From NCBI GenBank assembly GCA_015065385.1, contig SVQK01000093.1, forward strand, positions 1 to 64,000: DNA of 64,000 nt, in the 5' to 3' direction. How positions within the stretch are numbered: position 1 is the stretch's first letter; every line of letters begins with the position of its first letter. The DNA is from Oscillospiraceae bacterium (GTDB lineage: Bacteria; Bacillota; Clostridia; Oscillospirales; CAG-272). The notes under the pieces were generated by a model. That model was not told where the DNA came from, made no database searches, and saw only the letters and a list, made by a program, of their open reading frames with translations. Of the stretch, positions 1 through 9,114 are shown one piece after another. Position numbers and translations under genes: made by a program.

Positions 1-2
1 CC

Positions 3-857
3 GTTTCCGCCGACGGCGAGAACTGGACCGAGCTGGCTAAGGGCGACGACACCTTCTTCGAAGAGACCAACTTCACCTACTACGCCGGCGACGCTTCCGC
101 CGAGGGCGTGTCCTTCGTGAAGTTCAGCGCGGACAGCACCGCTTCCGGCACCTTCCAGGTTTCCGAGCTGACGCTGTTCGGCGATCTTGCCCCCGAGAAG
201 CCCGTTGACGCCGCTCTGGACGACAAGGCCGAGGCTCCCGAGCCGGAACCCGAACCGGAACCGGAACCGGAAGTTCCCGGATTCGCGTCCGCTGAGGAAG
301 CCGCCGACGGCAAGACCGTGATCACCGGCTACACCTTCGTGGACGGCTCCACCGGATTCGGCGGAGAAGGCGCTGAGAACCTGTGGGACGGCGACACCGC
401 CACCAAGTTCTGCACCAACGAATTCCCGATCGTCTCCATCGCGCAGCTCGACGGTGTGTACAACATCAACGGCTTCACCATGGCGACCGCGAACGACAAC
501 GCCGACTACAACGGCAGATCCCCGAGCGACTGGACGATCTCCGTTTCCGCGGACGGCGAGAACTGGACCGAGCTGGCCAAGGGCGACGACAGCTTCTTCG
601 CCGAGACCAACTTCACCTACTACGCCGGCGAAGCCGAGGCTGAAGGCGTATCCTTCGTGAAGTTCGAGGCCGCTTCCTCCGAGGCGAACCTGTTCCAGGT
701 TTCCGAAGTGAACCTCTTCGGTGAGAAGATCGCTTCCGCCGAGGAAGAAGAAGAGCCCGAAGACGTTGCTGCCCAGACCTTCGACTTCGGCGTCGTGGCC
801 GCTGTTGCCGCCGTCGTGTCCCTGACCGGGTTTGCTGTCTCCAAGAAAAAGCACTAA
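3..857 (+). CDS. Cell-surface protein C-terminal part (5' truncated by window): repeated discoidin/F5-8C-like modules, EPEPEP linker, C-terminal hydrophobic segment and KKKH tail
   Basis: Open frame from window start; nt 1-120 and 541-660 are near-identical (540-nt period); (EP)n linker; C-term AAQTFDFGVVAAVAAVVSLTGFAVSKKKH. Confidence 0.75.
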   Translation, partial: VSADGENWTELAKGDDTFFEETNFTYYAGDASAEGVSFVKFSADSTASGTFQVSELTLFGDLAPEKPVDAALDDKAEAPEPEPEPEPEPEVPGFASAEEAADGKTVITGYTFVDGSTGFGGEGAENLWDGDTATKFCTNEFPIVSIAQLDGVYNINGFTMATANDNADYNGRSPSDWTISVSADGENWTELAKGDDSFFAETNFTYYAGEAEAEGVSFVKFEAASSEANLFQVSEVNLFGEKIASAEEEEEPEDVAAQTFDFGVVAAVAAVVSLTGFAVSKKKH

Positions 858-907
858 TCTGAAAGCGCTTTGAGGCTTCGTTTGAAGTCATTCAAAAGTA
901 CTTACCG

Positions 908-942
908 CAGGGCGGGCAGGTCAAACTGTCCGTCCTGTTTTT
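908..942 (+). terminator. Rho-independent terminator
   Basis: CAGGGCGGGCAG-gtcaaa-CTGTCCGTCCTG followed by TTTTT. Confidence 0.7.
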
Positions 943-971
943 CGCCTTTCGTCCGACCCCCGTATAAGAAA

Positions 972-1013
972 CAGCGTTCCGGCGGTTTGATTTCCGTCAG
1001 AACGCTTTTTTTT
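972..1013 (+). terminator. Second tandem rho-independent terminator
   Basis: AGCGTTCCGGCGG-tttgattt-CCGTCAGAACGCT followed by T8. Confidence 0.75.
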
Positions 1014-1026
1014 GAGAACTCCTCTA

Positions 1027-1632
1027 TCAAACCGAGCGGTGAAAAGAAGCTTTGGCGTATGCTTCGACGACGTCATCCCAGAAGGGAACCGGAGGAACCG
1101 TTTCTTTGTTCCCGCCCGTCCAGTCGCGGTCAAGTTCCGCTCTGATCCATCCGTCAAAATTGCTTCCGTACCGGATGGTGTCCATTCCGACCGAGGAGAA
1201 TATCGGCGGATCGTCCGAGAAAGTTCCGCTGACAATGGAGCGATGGCCGAAGAGCGGGATCAGCCGCGGGGCGTGTACCGCGATTTCGTCGAACCGTGCT
1301 GCTGTCTTTTCCGCATCCTCCGGCTTCGCTCCCCACGAGTCAGCCCAGAATCCGTTCCGTTCGACGTCCCTTCTCAGCCATTGCACGGGCTGTTCGATCC
1401 AGTCCCGAAGGCGCTCCACGTTTTCCGCAGTGAAGTCGTTCCATCGAGGGAAAAGATCCGGAGGAGAGTCCCCCCATCCGACGGGCAGACCCAGACGGAG
1501 TACCTCCCGAAGCGAGGCGGGAAAGCGGATGTTAAGCATTTCCTCGGCGCGGCTCAGTTCTGCTTTGTCCAAACCGCGGAGGAAAACGATCCCGGCCTCT
1601 TTCATGCGTTTGATTCTCTGTTCCGGTTCCAA
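1027..1632 (-). CDS. SMI1/KNR4 (SUKH) family protein
   Basis: ORF; motif pattern FPASLREVLRLGLPVGWGDSPPDLFPRW ... RLIPLFGHRSI...DDPPIFSSVGMDTIRYGSN typical of SUKH proteins. Confidence 0.7.
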   Translation of the reverse strand: MEPEQRIKRMKEAGIVFLRGLDKAELSRAEEMLNIRFPASLREVLRLGLPVGWGDSPPDLFPRWNDFTAENVERLRDWIEQPVQWLRRDVERNGFWADSWGAKPEDAEKTAARFDEIAVHAPRLIPLFGHRSIVSGTFSDDPPIFSSVGMDTIRYGSNFDGWIRAELDRDWTGGNKETVPPVPFWDDVVEAYAKASFHRSV

Positions 1633-1799
1633 TGCTTGTCCCTCCGATCCTATCGGTAGTACGGTTCAGTATATCATCCTTTACGATAACTGTCAAGGAT
1701 TTCCTGTTCAGTGTAACATAACTGTAATAAAACGTATCACAAAGAGTGGAATTCTATGGATTTTCAAGCGCCGGATTTGGATAAAGTTTCCGAAAGGGC

Positions 1800-1828
1800 T
1801 TGTAAAATCTGCCGGATTCTTGTATAAT
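1800..1828 (+). promoter_or_regulatory. Sigma-A type promoter for solute-binding protein gene
   Basis: TTGTAA, 17-nt spacer, TATAAT. Confidence 0.6.
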
Positions 1829-1918
1829 ACTCTCAGAACGCTGCCGATGGAAAGCGTTCGCAGCATTCCTGAACAGAGGCGGGCGACTGTTCCTCTGCGC
1901 AGAATCAAGGAGGATTTC

Positions 1919-3418
1919 ATGAACTTGAAGAAAACTGCCTGTTTCCTGCTTGCCTTTGCTCTTTTCGCGGGATCCTTCGCCGGGTGCAGCAACAGCGGGA
2001 ACGCAGAGACGGAACCCACGGCCCTGACTGCTTCGCCCGACGTATCTCCTTCCCCCGCCGCTGAAACTGAGGCGCCGGAGGAGGATGTGGCGGACGCGCG
2101 CGCAAAGGTGGACGACGAGCTGCCCGAGCGGGATATGGAAGGCGCGGAATTCTGTGTGCTGACAAGGGAACGCAGCGACTTTGTATCCGATCTGAGCTTC
2201 GGCGAGGAACTGAACGGGGATGTGGTCAACGACGCGATCGTGAACCGCAACATTGCCGTTTCCGAGCGGTTCGATATTGCGCTGACCGGCGACTACAAAA
2301 GCGATCCCGTTCCGATCATCCAGAGCTGCGTCAAGGCCGGGGACGATTCCTACAGCGTCTGTCTGGCGCAGATTATCGGAGAGACCGCGATGTGCTACAA
2401 GGGCGGATTTCTCGACTGGTACACCGCCCTCCCGTATGTGGATCTGAACAAGCCGTGGTACATCGGAAACGCGGCGGATGCCCTCTCGGTGAAGAACCAC
2501 GCCTATGTTATGATCGGCGAATTCGATCTGGATGTGCTCCGCTTCACCTACTGCATGTACTACAACAAGGATCTCGCCGCCACCTACAGTCTGGAAGACA
2601 TTTACCCCGTGGTGCGCGAGGGACGATGGACGTACGACACGCTGAAAAACCTGTCCGACACGATCTATACCGATCTGGACGGAAACGGCGTCAAGGACGA
2701 AAACGATATTCTGGCCATCTCCGGGGATCCCTTTTCCGCCGTGGTCACCTATCAGTATTCCTTCGACAACCCGCTCTTCACACGGGACAGCGAGGGCGTT
2801 CCCCAGATGACCTTCGATCGGGACAAGGCGCATTCCATCGTGGAGAAGCTGAACGCTCTGTACTGGGACTCCCCCGGCGGTTATACGCAGACATGGGGAA
2901 CCGGAGGGACCGCATGGACGGGGAACCGGCTGCTCTGCTACACGGGCCTCTTCAACAGCGCGGTGGGATACCGGGATCTGGAATTTGACTTCGGCATCAT
3001 CCCCTATCCCAAGTACGACGAGGATCAGTCTTCCTACTACACCATGTCCGACGGCGCACACGGGGGCATGATGATCCCGATCACCGTAAAGGATCCGGAA
3101 GCCGTTTCCATCGTGGTGGAGGCGCTCAACGCGGAGACGTGGAAGCAGATCGTTCCCGCGTACTACGAGACTTCCCTGAAAGTCAAGTTTTCTCGGGATA
3201 CCGAATCCGCGGACATGCTGGATCTGCTTATGGACAGCCGCGTGTTCGACTTCGGCTATATGTGCGGCAGCTTCGATATGGCGTTCGTCATTCAGAACCT
3301 TGTGTCGGCGAATTCCAACGACACCGAATCCGCCTACAAGGCCAAAGAAAAGATGAGCGCGAAGAACTACGGGAAGATCATCGACGCGTATCTCGAACTC
3401 GACGAAAGCGGAAATTAA
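1919..3418 (+). CDS. Extracellular solute-binding lipoprotein (ABC sugar-type)
   Basis: Lipobox signal MNLKKTACFLLAFALFAGSFAGCSNS; AAGGAGG SD; paralogous to the product at ~46027-47513 (DFGIIPYPKYDE..., SRDxES...MLDL). Confidence 0.85.
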   Translation: MNLKKTACFLLAFALFAGSFAGCSNSGNAETEPTALTASPDVSPSPAAETEAPEEDVADARAKVDDELPERDMEGAEFCVLTRERSDFVSDLSFGEELNGDVVNDAIVNRNIAVSERFDIALTGDYKSDPVPIIQSCVKAGDDSYSVCLAQIIGETAMCYKGGFLDWYTALPYVDLNKPWYIGNAADALSVKNHAYVMIGEFDLDVLRFTYCMYYNKDLAATYSLEDIYPVVREGRWTYDTLKNLSDTIYTDLDGNGVKDENDILAISGDPFSAVVTYQYSFDNPLFTRDSEGVPQMTFDRDKAHSIVEKLNALYWDSPGGYTQTWGTGGTAWTGNRLLCYTGLFNSAVGYRDLEFDFGIIPYPKYDEDQSSYYTMSDGAHGGMMIPITVKDPEAVSIVVEALNAETWKQIVPAYYETSLKVKFSRDTESADMLDLLMDSRVFDFGYMCGSFDMAFVIQNLVSANSNDTESAYKAKEKMSAKNYGKIIDAYLELDESGN

Positions 3419-3460
3419 CCGGGCTCAACAATCATTTTCAGAAAGGCAGTGTCACAGAAC

Positions 3461-4885
3461 ATGGAAAAACTCTTCAGACTGAAAGAAAACGGCTCGAATG
3501 TCAGGACCGAACTGGTGGCCGGTCTCACCACCTTCATGACCATGGCGTACATCATCGCCCTGAACCCGAACCTTTTGACCGGATTCGGAGCGGAGGGACA
3601 GAACCTTTGGAACGGCGTGTTCCTCGCAACCTGCATCGCGTCCGCCGTCGGCATGTTCGTGATGGCGTTCTGCGCCAACAAGCCGTTTGCCATGGCTCCC
3701 GGAATGGGGCTGAACAGCTTTTTCGCCGTTGTGGTGGGCAACATCGCCGCCATGACCGGAATGAGCTATCTTGAATCCTTCCGTTCCGCTCTGGTCATTA
3801 TTTTCATCGAGGGCGTTGCCTTCATCATCCTGTCCGTCTTCAACATCCGTGAGAAGATCGTGGAGGCCATTCCGCTGGGCGTACGGCTCGGCATCGCGCC
3901 ATCCATCGGTCTCATGCTCATGAATATCGGCCTCGGCTCCAACGTCAGTCTGTATTCCGAGAAAGGCGGCCCCTTCTTCGCCATGCGGGACTTCTTCGGC
4001 GCGCTCACGCCCAAGGTCGCGGCTGACAGCATGGGCTCCGCCTATCCGGTCATGGTTCTCTCCATTGTCACGATGCTCGCCGGACTGATCATCATCGTCA
4101 CGCTGGCGCACTTCAAATTCCGCGGCGCGGTTCTGCTCGGCATGTTCGGCGCGTCCGTGATCTACTGGGCGGGAGAGGCGATCTTCCTGCACGTCAATCC
4201 CTTCGAGGGACTGAAGACCGCGTCCTTTATCCCTCCCTTCGCAGATCTGGCTGAAACGACGCTCTTCAAGCTGGACTTCGCGGGCTTTGTGAAAATCGGC
4301 TGGTTCACCGCCGTCACACTGATCGTCACCTTCTGCATGATCGATATGTTTGACACCATCGGGACTCTTGTGGGAACGGCGTCCAGGGCCGGCATGGTGG
4401 ATAAGGACGGAAAGATGCCGCAGATGAAGGAAGCCCTGCTCGCCGACGCGGTGGGCACGGTCGCCGGATCCGTTACGGGAACTTCCACCGTCACGACCTT
4501 CATCGAATCCGCATCCGGCGTCGAGGCGGGAGGAAGAACGGGACTCACCGCGCTGACCACCGGCGTGCTCTTCCTGCTCTGCATGTTCATCGCCCCCGTC
4601 GCTGCCCTGATTCCTGCCGCAGCCACCTCCGCCGCTCTGATTTACGTCGGCGTGCTCATGCTCGCAGGTCTGAAGAAGATCGATCTGGACGACATGAGCC
4701 AGCTGCTTCCCGTGGCGCTGATGCTGCTCGCCATGCCCATCTCCGGTTCCATCGGACACGGCATCGGCCTCGGACTGATCGCGTACACGCTCTTCAAGGT
4801 AACGACGGGAAAGGCCAAGGATGTCTCCGTGCTTACCTACGTCATTTCCCTGCTGTTCATCGTCAAATTCTTCCTCATTGCATAA
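3461..4885 (+). CDS. NCS2 family (AzgA-like) purine/nucleobase permease
   Basis: MEKLFRLKENGSNVRTELVAGLTTFMTMAYIIALNPNLL is diagnostic of the AzgA/PbuG type; multiple TM segments. Confidence 0.9.
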   Translation: MEKLFRLKENGSNVRTELVAGLTTFMTMAYIIALNPNLLTGFGAEGQNLWNGVFLATCIASAVGMFVMAFCANKPFAMAPGMGLNSFFAVVVGNIAAMTGMSYLESFRSALVIIFIEGVAFIILSVFNIREKIVEAIPLGVRLGIAPSIGLMLMNIGLGSNVSLYSEKGGPFFAMRDFFGALTPKVAADSMGSAYPVMVLSIVTMLAGLIIIVTLAHFKFRGAVLLGMFGASVIYWAGEAIFLHVNPFEGLKTASFIPPFADLAETTLFKLDFAGFVKIGWFTAVTLIVTFCMIDMFDTIGTLVGTASRAGMVDKDGKMPQMKEALLADAVGTVAGSVTGTSTVTTFIESASGVEAGGRTGLTALTTGVLFLLCMFIAPVAALIPAAATSAALIYVGVLMLAGLKKIDLDDMSQLLPVALMLLAMPISGSIGHGIGLGLIAYTLFKVTTGKAKDVSVLTYVISLLFIVKFFLIA

Positions 4886-4894
4886 GGAGGGACC

Positions 4895-6418
4895 ATGTTT
4901 CAACTGACTGTTCACGGCGACGACCGCATCGCCCGCGTGGAACCGGAGCTTTACGGCCATTTCACCGAGCACATCGGCGGCGTCTTCTACGACGGGATCT
5001 GGGTGGGCGAGGACTCCCCGGTTCCGAACATCCGCGGATTCCGCAAAGAACTTGTGGAGAAGATGCGGCAGATCCACGCGCCCGTGATCCGCTGGCCCGG
5101 CGGCTGTTTCGCCGAGATCTACGACTGGCGCGACGGGATCGGACCGCGCGAAAACCGCCCCACCCGGATCAACTGGTGGACCCGGAGCGACGGAAGACTC
5201 GAACCGAACGCCGTCGGAACCCATGAATTTGTGGATTTCTGCCGTCTCGTCGGCGCGGAACCGTACTTTGCCGCCAACATCACCTCCACCACGCCCCTCG
5301 ATATCCGCGACTGGATCGACTACTGCAACTCCCCCGCCGGAGCCACGACGCTTGCGCGGCTGAGGGAGAAGAACGGATCCCGCGAGCCCTTCGGAGTCAG
5401 ATACTGGGGCGTGGGCAACGAGACATGGGGCGGGGGCGGCAATATGACCGGCGAGATGTACGCCCACGAATACCGCAAATACGCCATGATCATGGACAAC
5501 GCCTGCGGGGGGCTGGAGCTGATCTGCTCCGGCGCGGATCATTCCGACTGGCGGTGGCCGAACGACGTGCTCCGGGTGATCGAACCGTCCGCGCGCCTCA
5601 TGTCCGGGCTGTCCCTTCACTTCTACTGCGGATCGGCGGGGGATCCACTCGCCTTCACGGAAGAGGAGTGGTACCGGCAGCTGCGGCAGGCTCTGGACGT
5701 GGAACGCGCCATCAAGCGGAACTGGGGCTTTGTGGTCGGATACGGCATGGAGAAGCATGCCCGTCTGGTGATCGACGAATGGGGCTGCTGGCATCCCGGC
5801 GGATCCGGTCCGTCTCCCAGAATGAGGGAGTACGGCATCGAGCCCGCCCCGAACAATCCGGACGCGGTCGGCAATCTCTTCGAGCAGCAGTCCACCATGA
5901 GGGACGCCATGGTTGCCGCGGCCACCCTGAATCTCTTCAACAACCACGCGGACAAGATCCGGATGGCCACCGTGGCGCAGCTTGTGAACAACCTTCACTG
6001 CCTGTTTTTGGCGGGAGGGGACCGCTTCATCTGCACGCCGACCTTCCACGTCTTCGATATGATGAAAGAGCATCAGGGCGGCGACGCGCTCCGGATCTCC
6101 GGCTCGAAGGGGGAGATCGCGCGGGAGCGGTACAGCGTTCCCGGTCTCTCCGCCAGCGCGACGGTGAAGAACGGCGTCCTGACCGTGACCCTCGCCAATC
6201 TGAACGTCACGGAGTCGGCGGAGGTGAAGCTGACCTTCCCGGGCCTGACGACGGATAAAACGGCGAAGGTCGCCCTTCTCACCGCCTCCGATCCTCACGC
6301 GCACAACTCCTATGAGGAACCCGAGGCCGTGAAGACCGAGAGGTGTGAGCTCTCCTTCGACGGCTCTCTCCGTGTCCCTCCGTTCTCCATCCTCACCGCA
6401 TCCGTCGGATTGATCTGA
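4895..6418 (+). CDS. Alpha-N-arabinofuranosidase, GH51
   Basis: YGHFTEHIGGVFYDGIWVG, RWPGGCFAEIYDWRDGIGPRENRP, YWGVGNETWGGGGNM, VIDEWGCWHPG. Confidence 0.93.
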   Translation: MFQLTVHGDDRIARVEPELYGHFTEHIGGVFYDGIWVGEDSPVPNIRGFRKELVEKMRQIHAPVIRWPGGCFAEIYDWRDGIGPRENRPTRINWWTRSDGRLEPNAVGTHEFVDFCRLVGAEPYFAANITSTTPLDIRDWIDYCNSPAGATTLARLREKNGSREPFGVRYWGVGNETWGGGGNMTGEMYAHEYRKYAMIMDNACGGLELICSGADHSDWRWPNDVLRVIEPSARLMSGLSLHFYCGSAGDPLAFTEEEWYRQLRQALDVERAIKRNWGFVVGYGMEKHARLVIDEWGCWHPGGSGPSPRMREYGIEPAPNNPDAVGNLFEQQSTMRDAMVAAATLNLFNNHADKIRMATVAQLVNNLHCLFLAGGDRFICTPTFHVFDMMKEHQGGDALRISGSKGEIARERYSVPGLSASATVKNGVLTVTLANLNVTESAEVKLTFPGLTTDKTAKVALLTASDPHAHNSYEEPEAVKTERCELSFDGSLRVPPFSILTASVGLI

Positions 6419-6517
6419 GGCAAATGCTCACAGTATAAAAACACCGGCGCGATCCTCTTCGAAACAGAGGGGGAACGCGTCGGTTTCCGTTTTGATGCGG
6501 ACTGGCCTGAGTTTTGC

Positions 6518-6916
6518 TTATGCCTTCGCAGCCTTTTTGGCAAACGCGCGGGCTTCGTCGAGGTGGGAGGAGATCTCCTTTCCCTTGGCCCAGAAGGTTT
6601 CCTCCGCCACCGGGATCCCCTTGGACGCAAGGGCCTTTTTCATGAGAGCCAGCGCGTGCTTCGACAGCCACGAGGTGGAAAAGACGGCGGCCTTCGCAAC
6701 GTTTTCCTTCGATAAGGAGGAGAGGAAGACCTTGAGCCGCTCGTCGATCCCGTAGGCGTAGAGCGCGCCTCCGACGATCAGAAGATCGGTCTGTTCATCG
6801 ATGACGGCGGCGGGATCGTCCACGGAGAGAGCTTTTACCCCAAGCTCGTCGGCGATGGCTTCCGCGGCGGCCTTTGTGTTGCCCGATTTCGAGCAGTAAC
6901 GGACGGCAATGTTCAT
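6518..6916 (-). CDS. Flavodoxin-family protein
   Basis: MNIAVRYCSKSGNTKAAAEAIADELGV phosphate-binding loop. Confidence 0.8.
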   Translation of the reverse strand: MNIAVRYCSKSGNTKAAAEAIADELGVKALSVDDPAAVIDEQTDLLIVGGALYAYGIDERLKVFLSSLSKENVAKAAVFSTSWLSKHALALMKKALASKGIPVAEETFWAKGKEISSHLDEARAFAKKAAKA

Positions 6917-7127
6917 ACGGCGTCTCCTTTGTCGGTTGAACTTCATTTCGGTTGTATGAAATTATACAACGCTCCGACGGGAATGTCAACCTGTTTTTCA
7001 AGGATTTTTGAGTCTCGGCGGGACGCATTTCTCGGGCAATTCGCGTCTTCCCTCTTGCAAACGGGACCGGGATCCGGTATAATACTGTGGGGGACGCCGA
7101 GACGCGGCCCCGGGAGGAGACTGTCCG

Positions 7128-7793
7128 ATGAAAAACTGTCTGCGCCTGATGACGGCGGTTCTGACTGCGCTTATACTTGCGGGATGCTCGGGAGGCGCCG
7201 CGCTCCCTCCGAGACGGAACGGCCTTTCCTACATGAAGGTCAGCCTCGAGGAACGATACACCGTCGCGTCCGCCATGGAAGAATCGGATCTTGTGATTCT
7301 GGCCCGCGTCGGCGACTGGCTCGGCGAAAATGCGGAACAGACCGTCACATATTATCGCGCGGAGGTTTTGAAGACCTTCAAGGATAAAAACGGCGAGGGG
7401 AGCGAAATCGTTCTCATTCAGGACGGCGATTCGGAGTCTACCGTTCAGGGATATCCGCTCTTTACCGCCGGAAACGAACTGCTCCTTTTCCTGAAAAAAG
7501 CTTCCGCGCCGGATTATGAGAACGCGTACTGGATGGCGGGATCCTTCGCCGCCTTTTTCGACGCCGCACGGGACAAATCCGGCAGGCTGTACTATCTGGA
7601 CCGTTACGGGATCTTCGGACAGTCGGTGACCGGATGTGAAAACCTGTTCCTCGGAACGGACCGCACATTGATCGAAGAGCTGCGCGCGTATCAGGAGAAG
7701 ACCGATTCCCTCGCGCCGGAGCGGCAGATCCATTATGTATTCTCCGCCGACGAACTCGAACGCACGCTTTCCCCGGCGAACAACGCGGAGTGA
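7128..7793 (+). CDS. Putative lipoprotein, unknown function
   Basis: Signal peptide with lipobox LTALILAGCSGG. Confidence 0.65.
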   Translation: MKNCLRLMTAVLTALILAGCSGGAALPPRRNGLSYMKVSLEERYTVASAMEESDLVILARVGDWLGENAEQTVTYYRAEVLKTFKDKNGEGSEIVLIQDGDSESTVQGYPLFTAGNELLLFLKKASAPDYENAYWMAGSFAAFFDAARDKSGRLYYLDRYGIFGQSVTGCENLFLGTDRTLIEELRAYQEKTDSLAPERQIHYVFSADELERTLSPANNAE

Positions 7794-7822
7794 TCTCTAT
7801 CACAATTCAAGGAGGTAATCCC

Positions 7823-9109
7823 ATGACCTGCGAAACGCTGTATGACGTGATCGTCCTCGGCGGAGGCTTCACCGGCTGCGCGGCTGCGGTATCGGCGGCC
7901 AGACTGGGCAAGCGCGTCCTTCTGCTCGAGGCGTCCGGCTTTCTCGGAGGCGCGGCGTCCAACAACCTCATCTTTCCCCTCATGCCCTATTCCACCATGG
8001 TGACGGACGAGAACGGGGAAGAACGCCGCCATTATCTCAGCAGAGGATTCCTCGCGGAGCTGGTGAACGATCTGACCGCGACCGGCGATATCCGCGGCGA
8101 CAGCCAGTTCAACGATGAAGCCCTGAAACTCCTTCTGGACCGGAAGACGGTCGAAGCGGGCGTCGAAGTCCTGTTCCACGCGACTCTCTGCGGCGTGACG
8201 AAGACCGGGGACCGGATCGAATCCGTCTCCGTCGCCACCAAAGCGGGCGTTCTGACCTTCCCGGGCAGGATGTTCATCGATTGCACCGGAGACGCGGATC
8301 TCTGCGTGATGGCGGACGTTCCCACCCGCCTCGGACGGGAGCCGGACAACCTCTGCCAGCCCATGACCCTCTGTTTCCGCGTTGCCAACGTGGACAAGCA
8401 AGCCTTCTTCTCGAACCGCGAGATGTGGCGCCGCCTCCATCGGGAGTGGAAGGAAGCGGGCCGCTTCTCGAATCCGCGGGAGGATATCCTCGTGTTCGAC
8501 TACCCCATCGACGGCGTCCTGCATTTCAATACCACCCGCGTCGTGAAGCTCAATCCCGTAGATCCCTTCGACGTGACCCGCGCGGAAATGGAGGCCCGCC
8601 GTCAGGTGCAGGAGCTTCTCGACTTCTTCCGGGTGAACGGCGTTCCGGGCATGGAGCGGGCCAGACTGATGTACACCGCCCCCGCAATCGGCGTCCGCGA
8701 AAGCCGGATGCTGGTCGGCGAATATGTGTTGACCGGCGCGGATCTGGTTGCCTGCGCGAAGTTTGAGGATGCCGTCGCCGCCGGAAACTACGACATCGAC
8801 ATCCACAACCCCGAGGGATCCGGCACCAGCCACTACTACTTCGAGCGGGGCACATGGTACACCATCCCGTACCGCTCCCTGATCCCGCGCCGCGGCGCCT
8901 GCGCCAACCTGCTTGTGGGCGGGCGTTGCATTTCCTGCGATCACGAAGCTCAGGCCTCGATCCGCATTATCCCGATCTGCACGACGACCGGAGAAGCGGC
9001 GGGCGTTGGCGCGTCGGTCGCCATCGATCAGAACGTGCCGGTGCAGGACGCGGATACAAATGAAATCCGCCGGATCCTGACGGAAAACGGCGCGTACACG
9101 GGAGTGTGA
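7823..9109 (+). CDS. FAD-dependent oxidoreductase
   Basis: GGGFTGCAAAVSAARLGKRVLLLEASGFLGGAAS dinucleotide-binding motif; AAGGAGGT SD. Confidence 0.88.
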   Translation: MTCETLYDVIVLGGGFTGCAAAVSAARLGKRVLLLEASGFLGGAASNNLIFPLMPYSTMVTDENGEERRHYLSRGFLAELVNDLTATGDIRGDSQFNDEALKLLLDRKTVEAGVEVLFHATLCGVTKTGDRIESVSVATKAGVLTFPGRMFIDCTGDADLCVMADVPTRLGREPDNLCQPMTLCFRVANVDKQAFFSNREMWRRLHREWKEAGRFSNPREDILVFDYPIDGVLHFNTTRVVKLNPVDPFDVTRAEMEARRQVQELLDFFRVNGVPGMERARLMYTAPAIGVRESRMLVGEYVLTGADLVACAKFEDAVAAGNYDIDIHNPEGSGTSHYYFERGTWYTIPYRSLIPRRGACANLLVGGRCISCDHEAQASIRIIPICTTTGEAAGVGASVAIDQNVPVQDADTNEIRRILTENGAYTGV

Positions 9110-9114
9110 ATCCG

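Noticed and set aside
225-272. Short tandem repeat (GAACCG)n as microsatellite
   Set aside because: In-frame EPEPEP linker of a surface protein; explained by coding function.
3452-6304. 950-aa open frame on the minus strand
   Set aside because: Exactly antisense to the NCS2 permease and GH51 genes, which have clear family motifs; long antisense frames are expected from GC-rich codon usage. The composition (His/Arg/Gly-rich) is typical of spurious ORFs.
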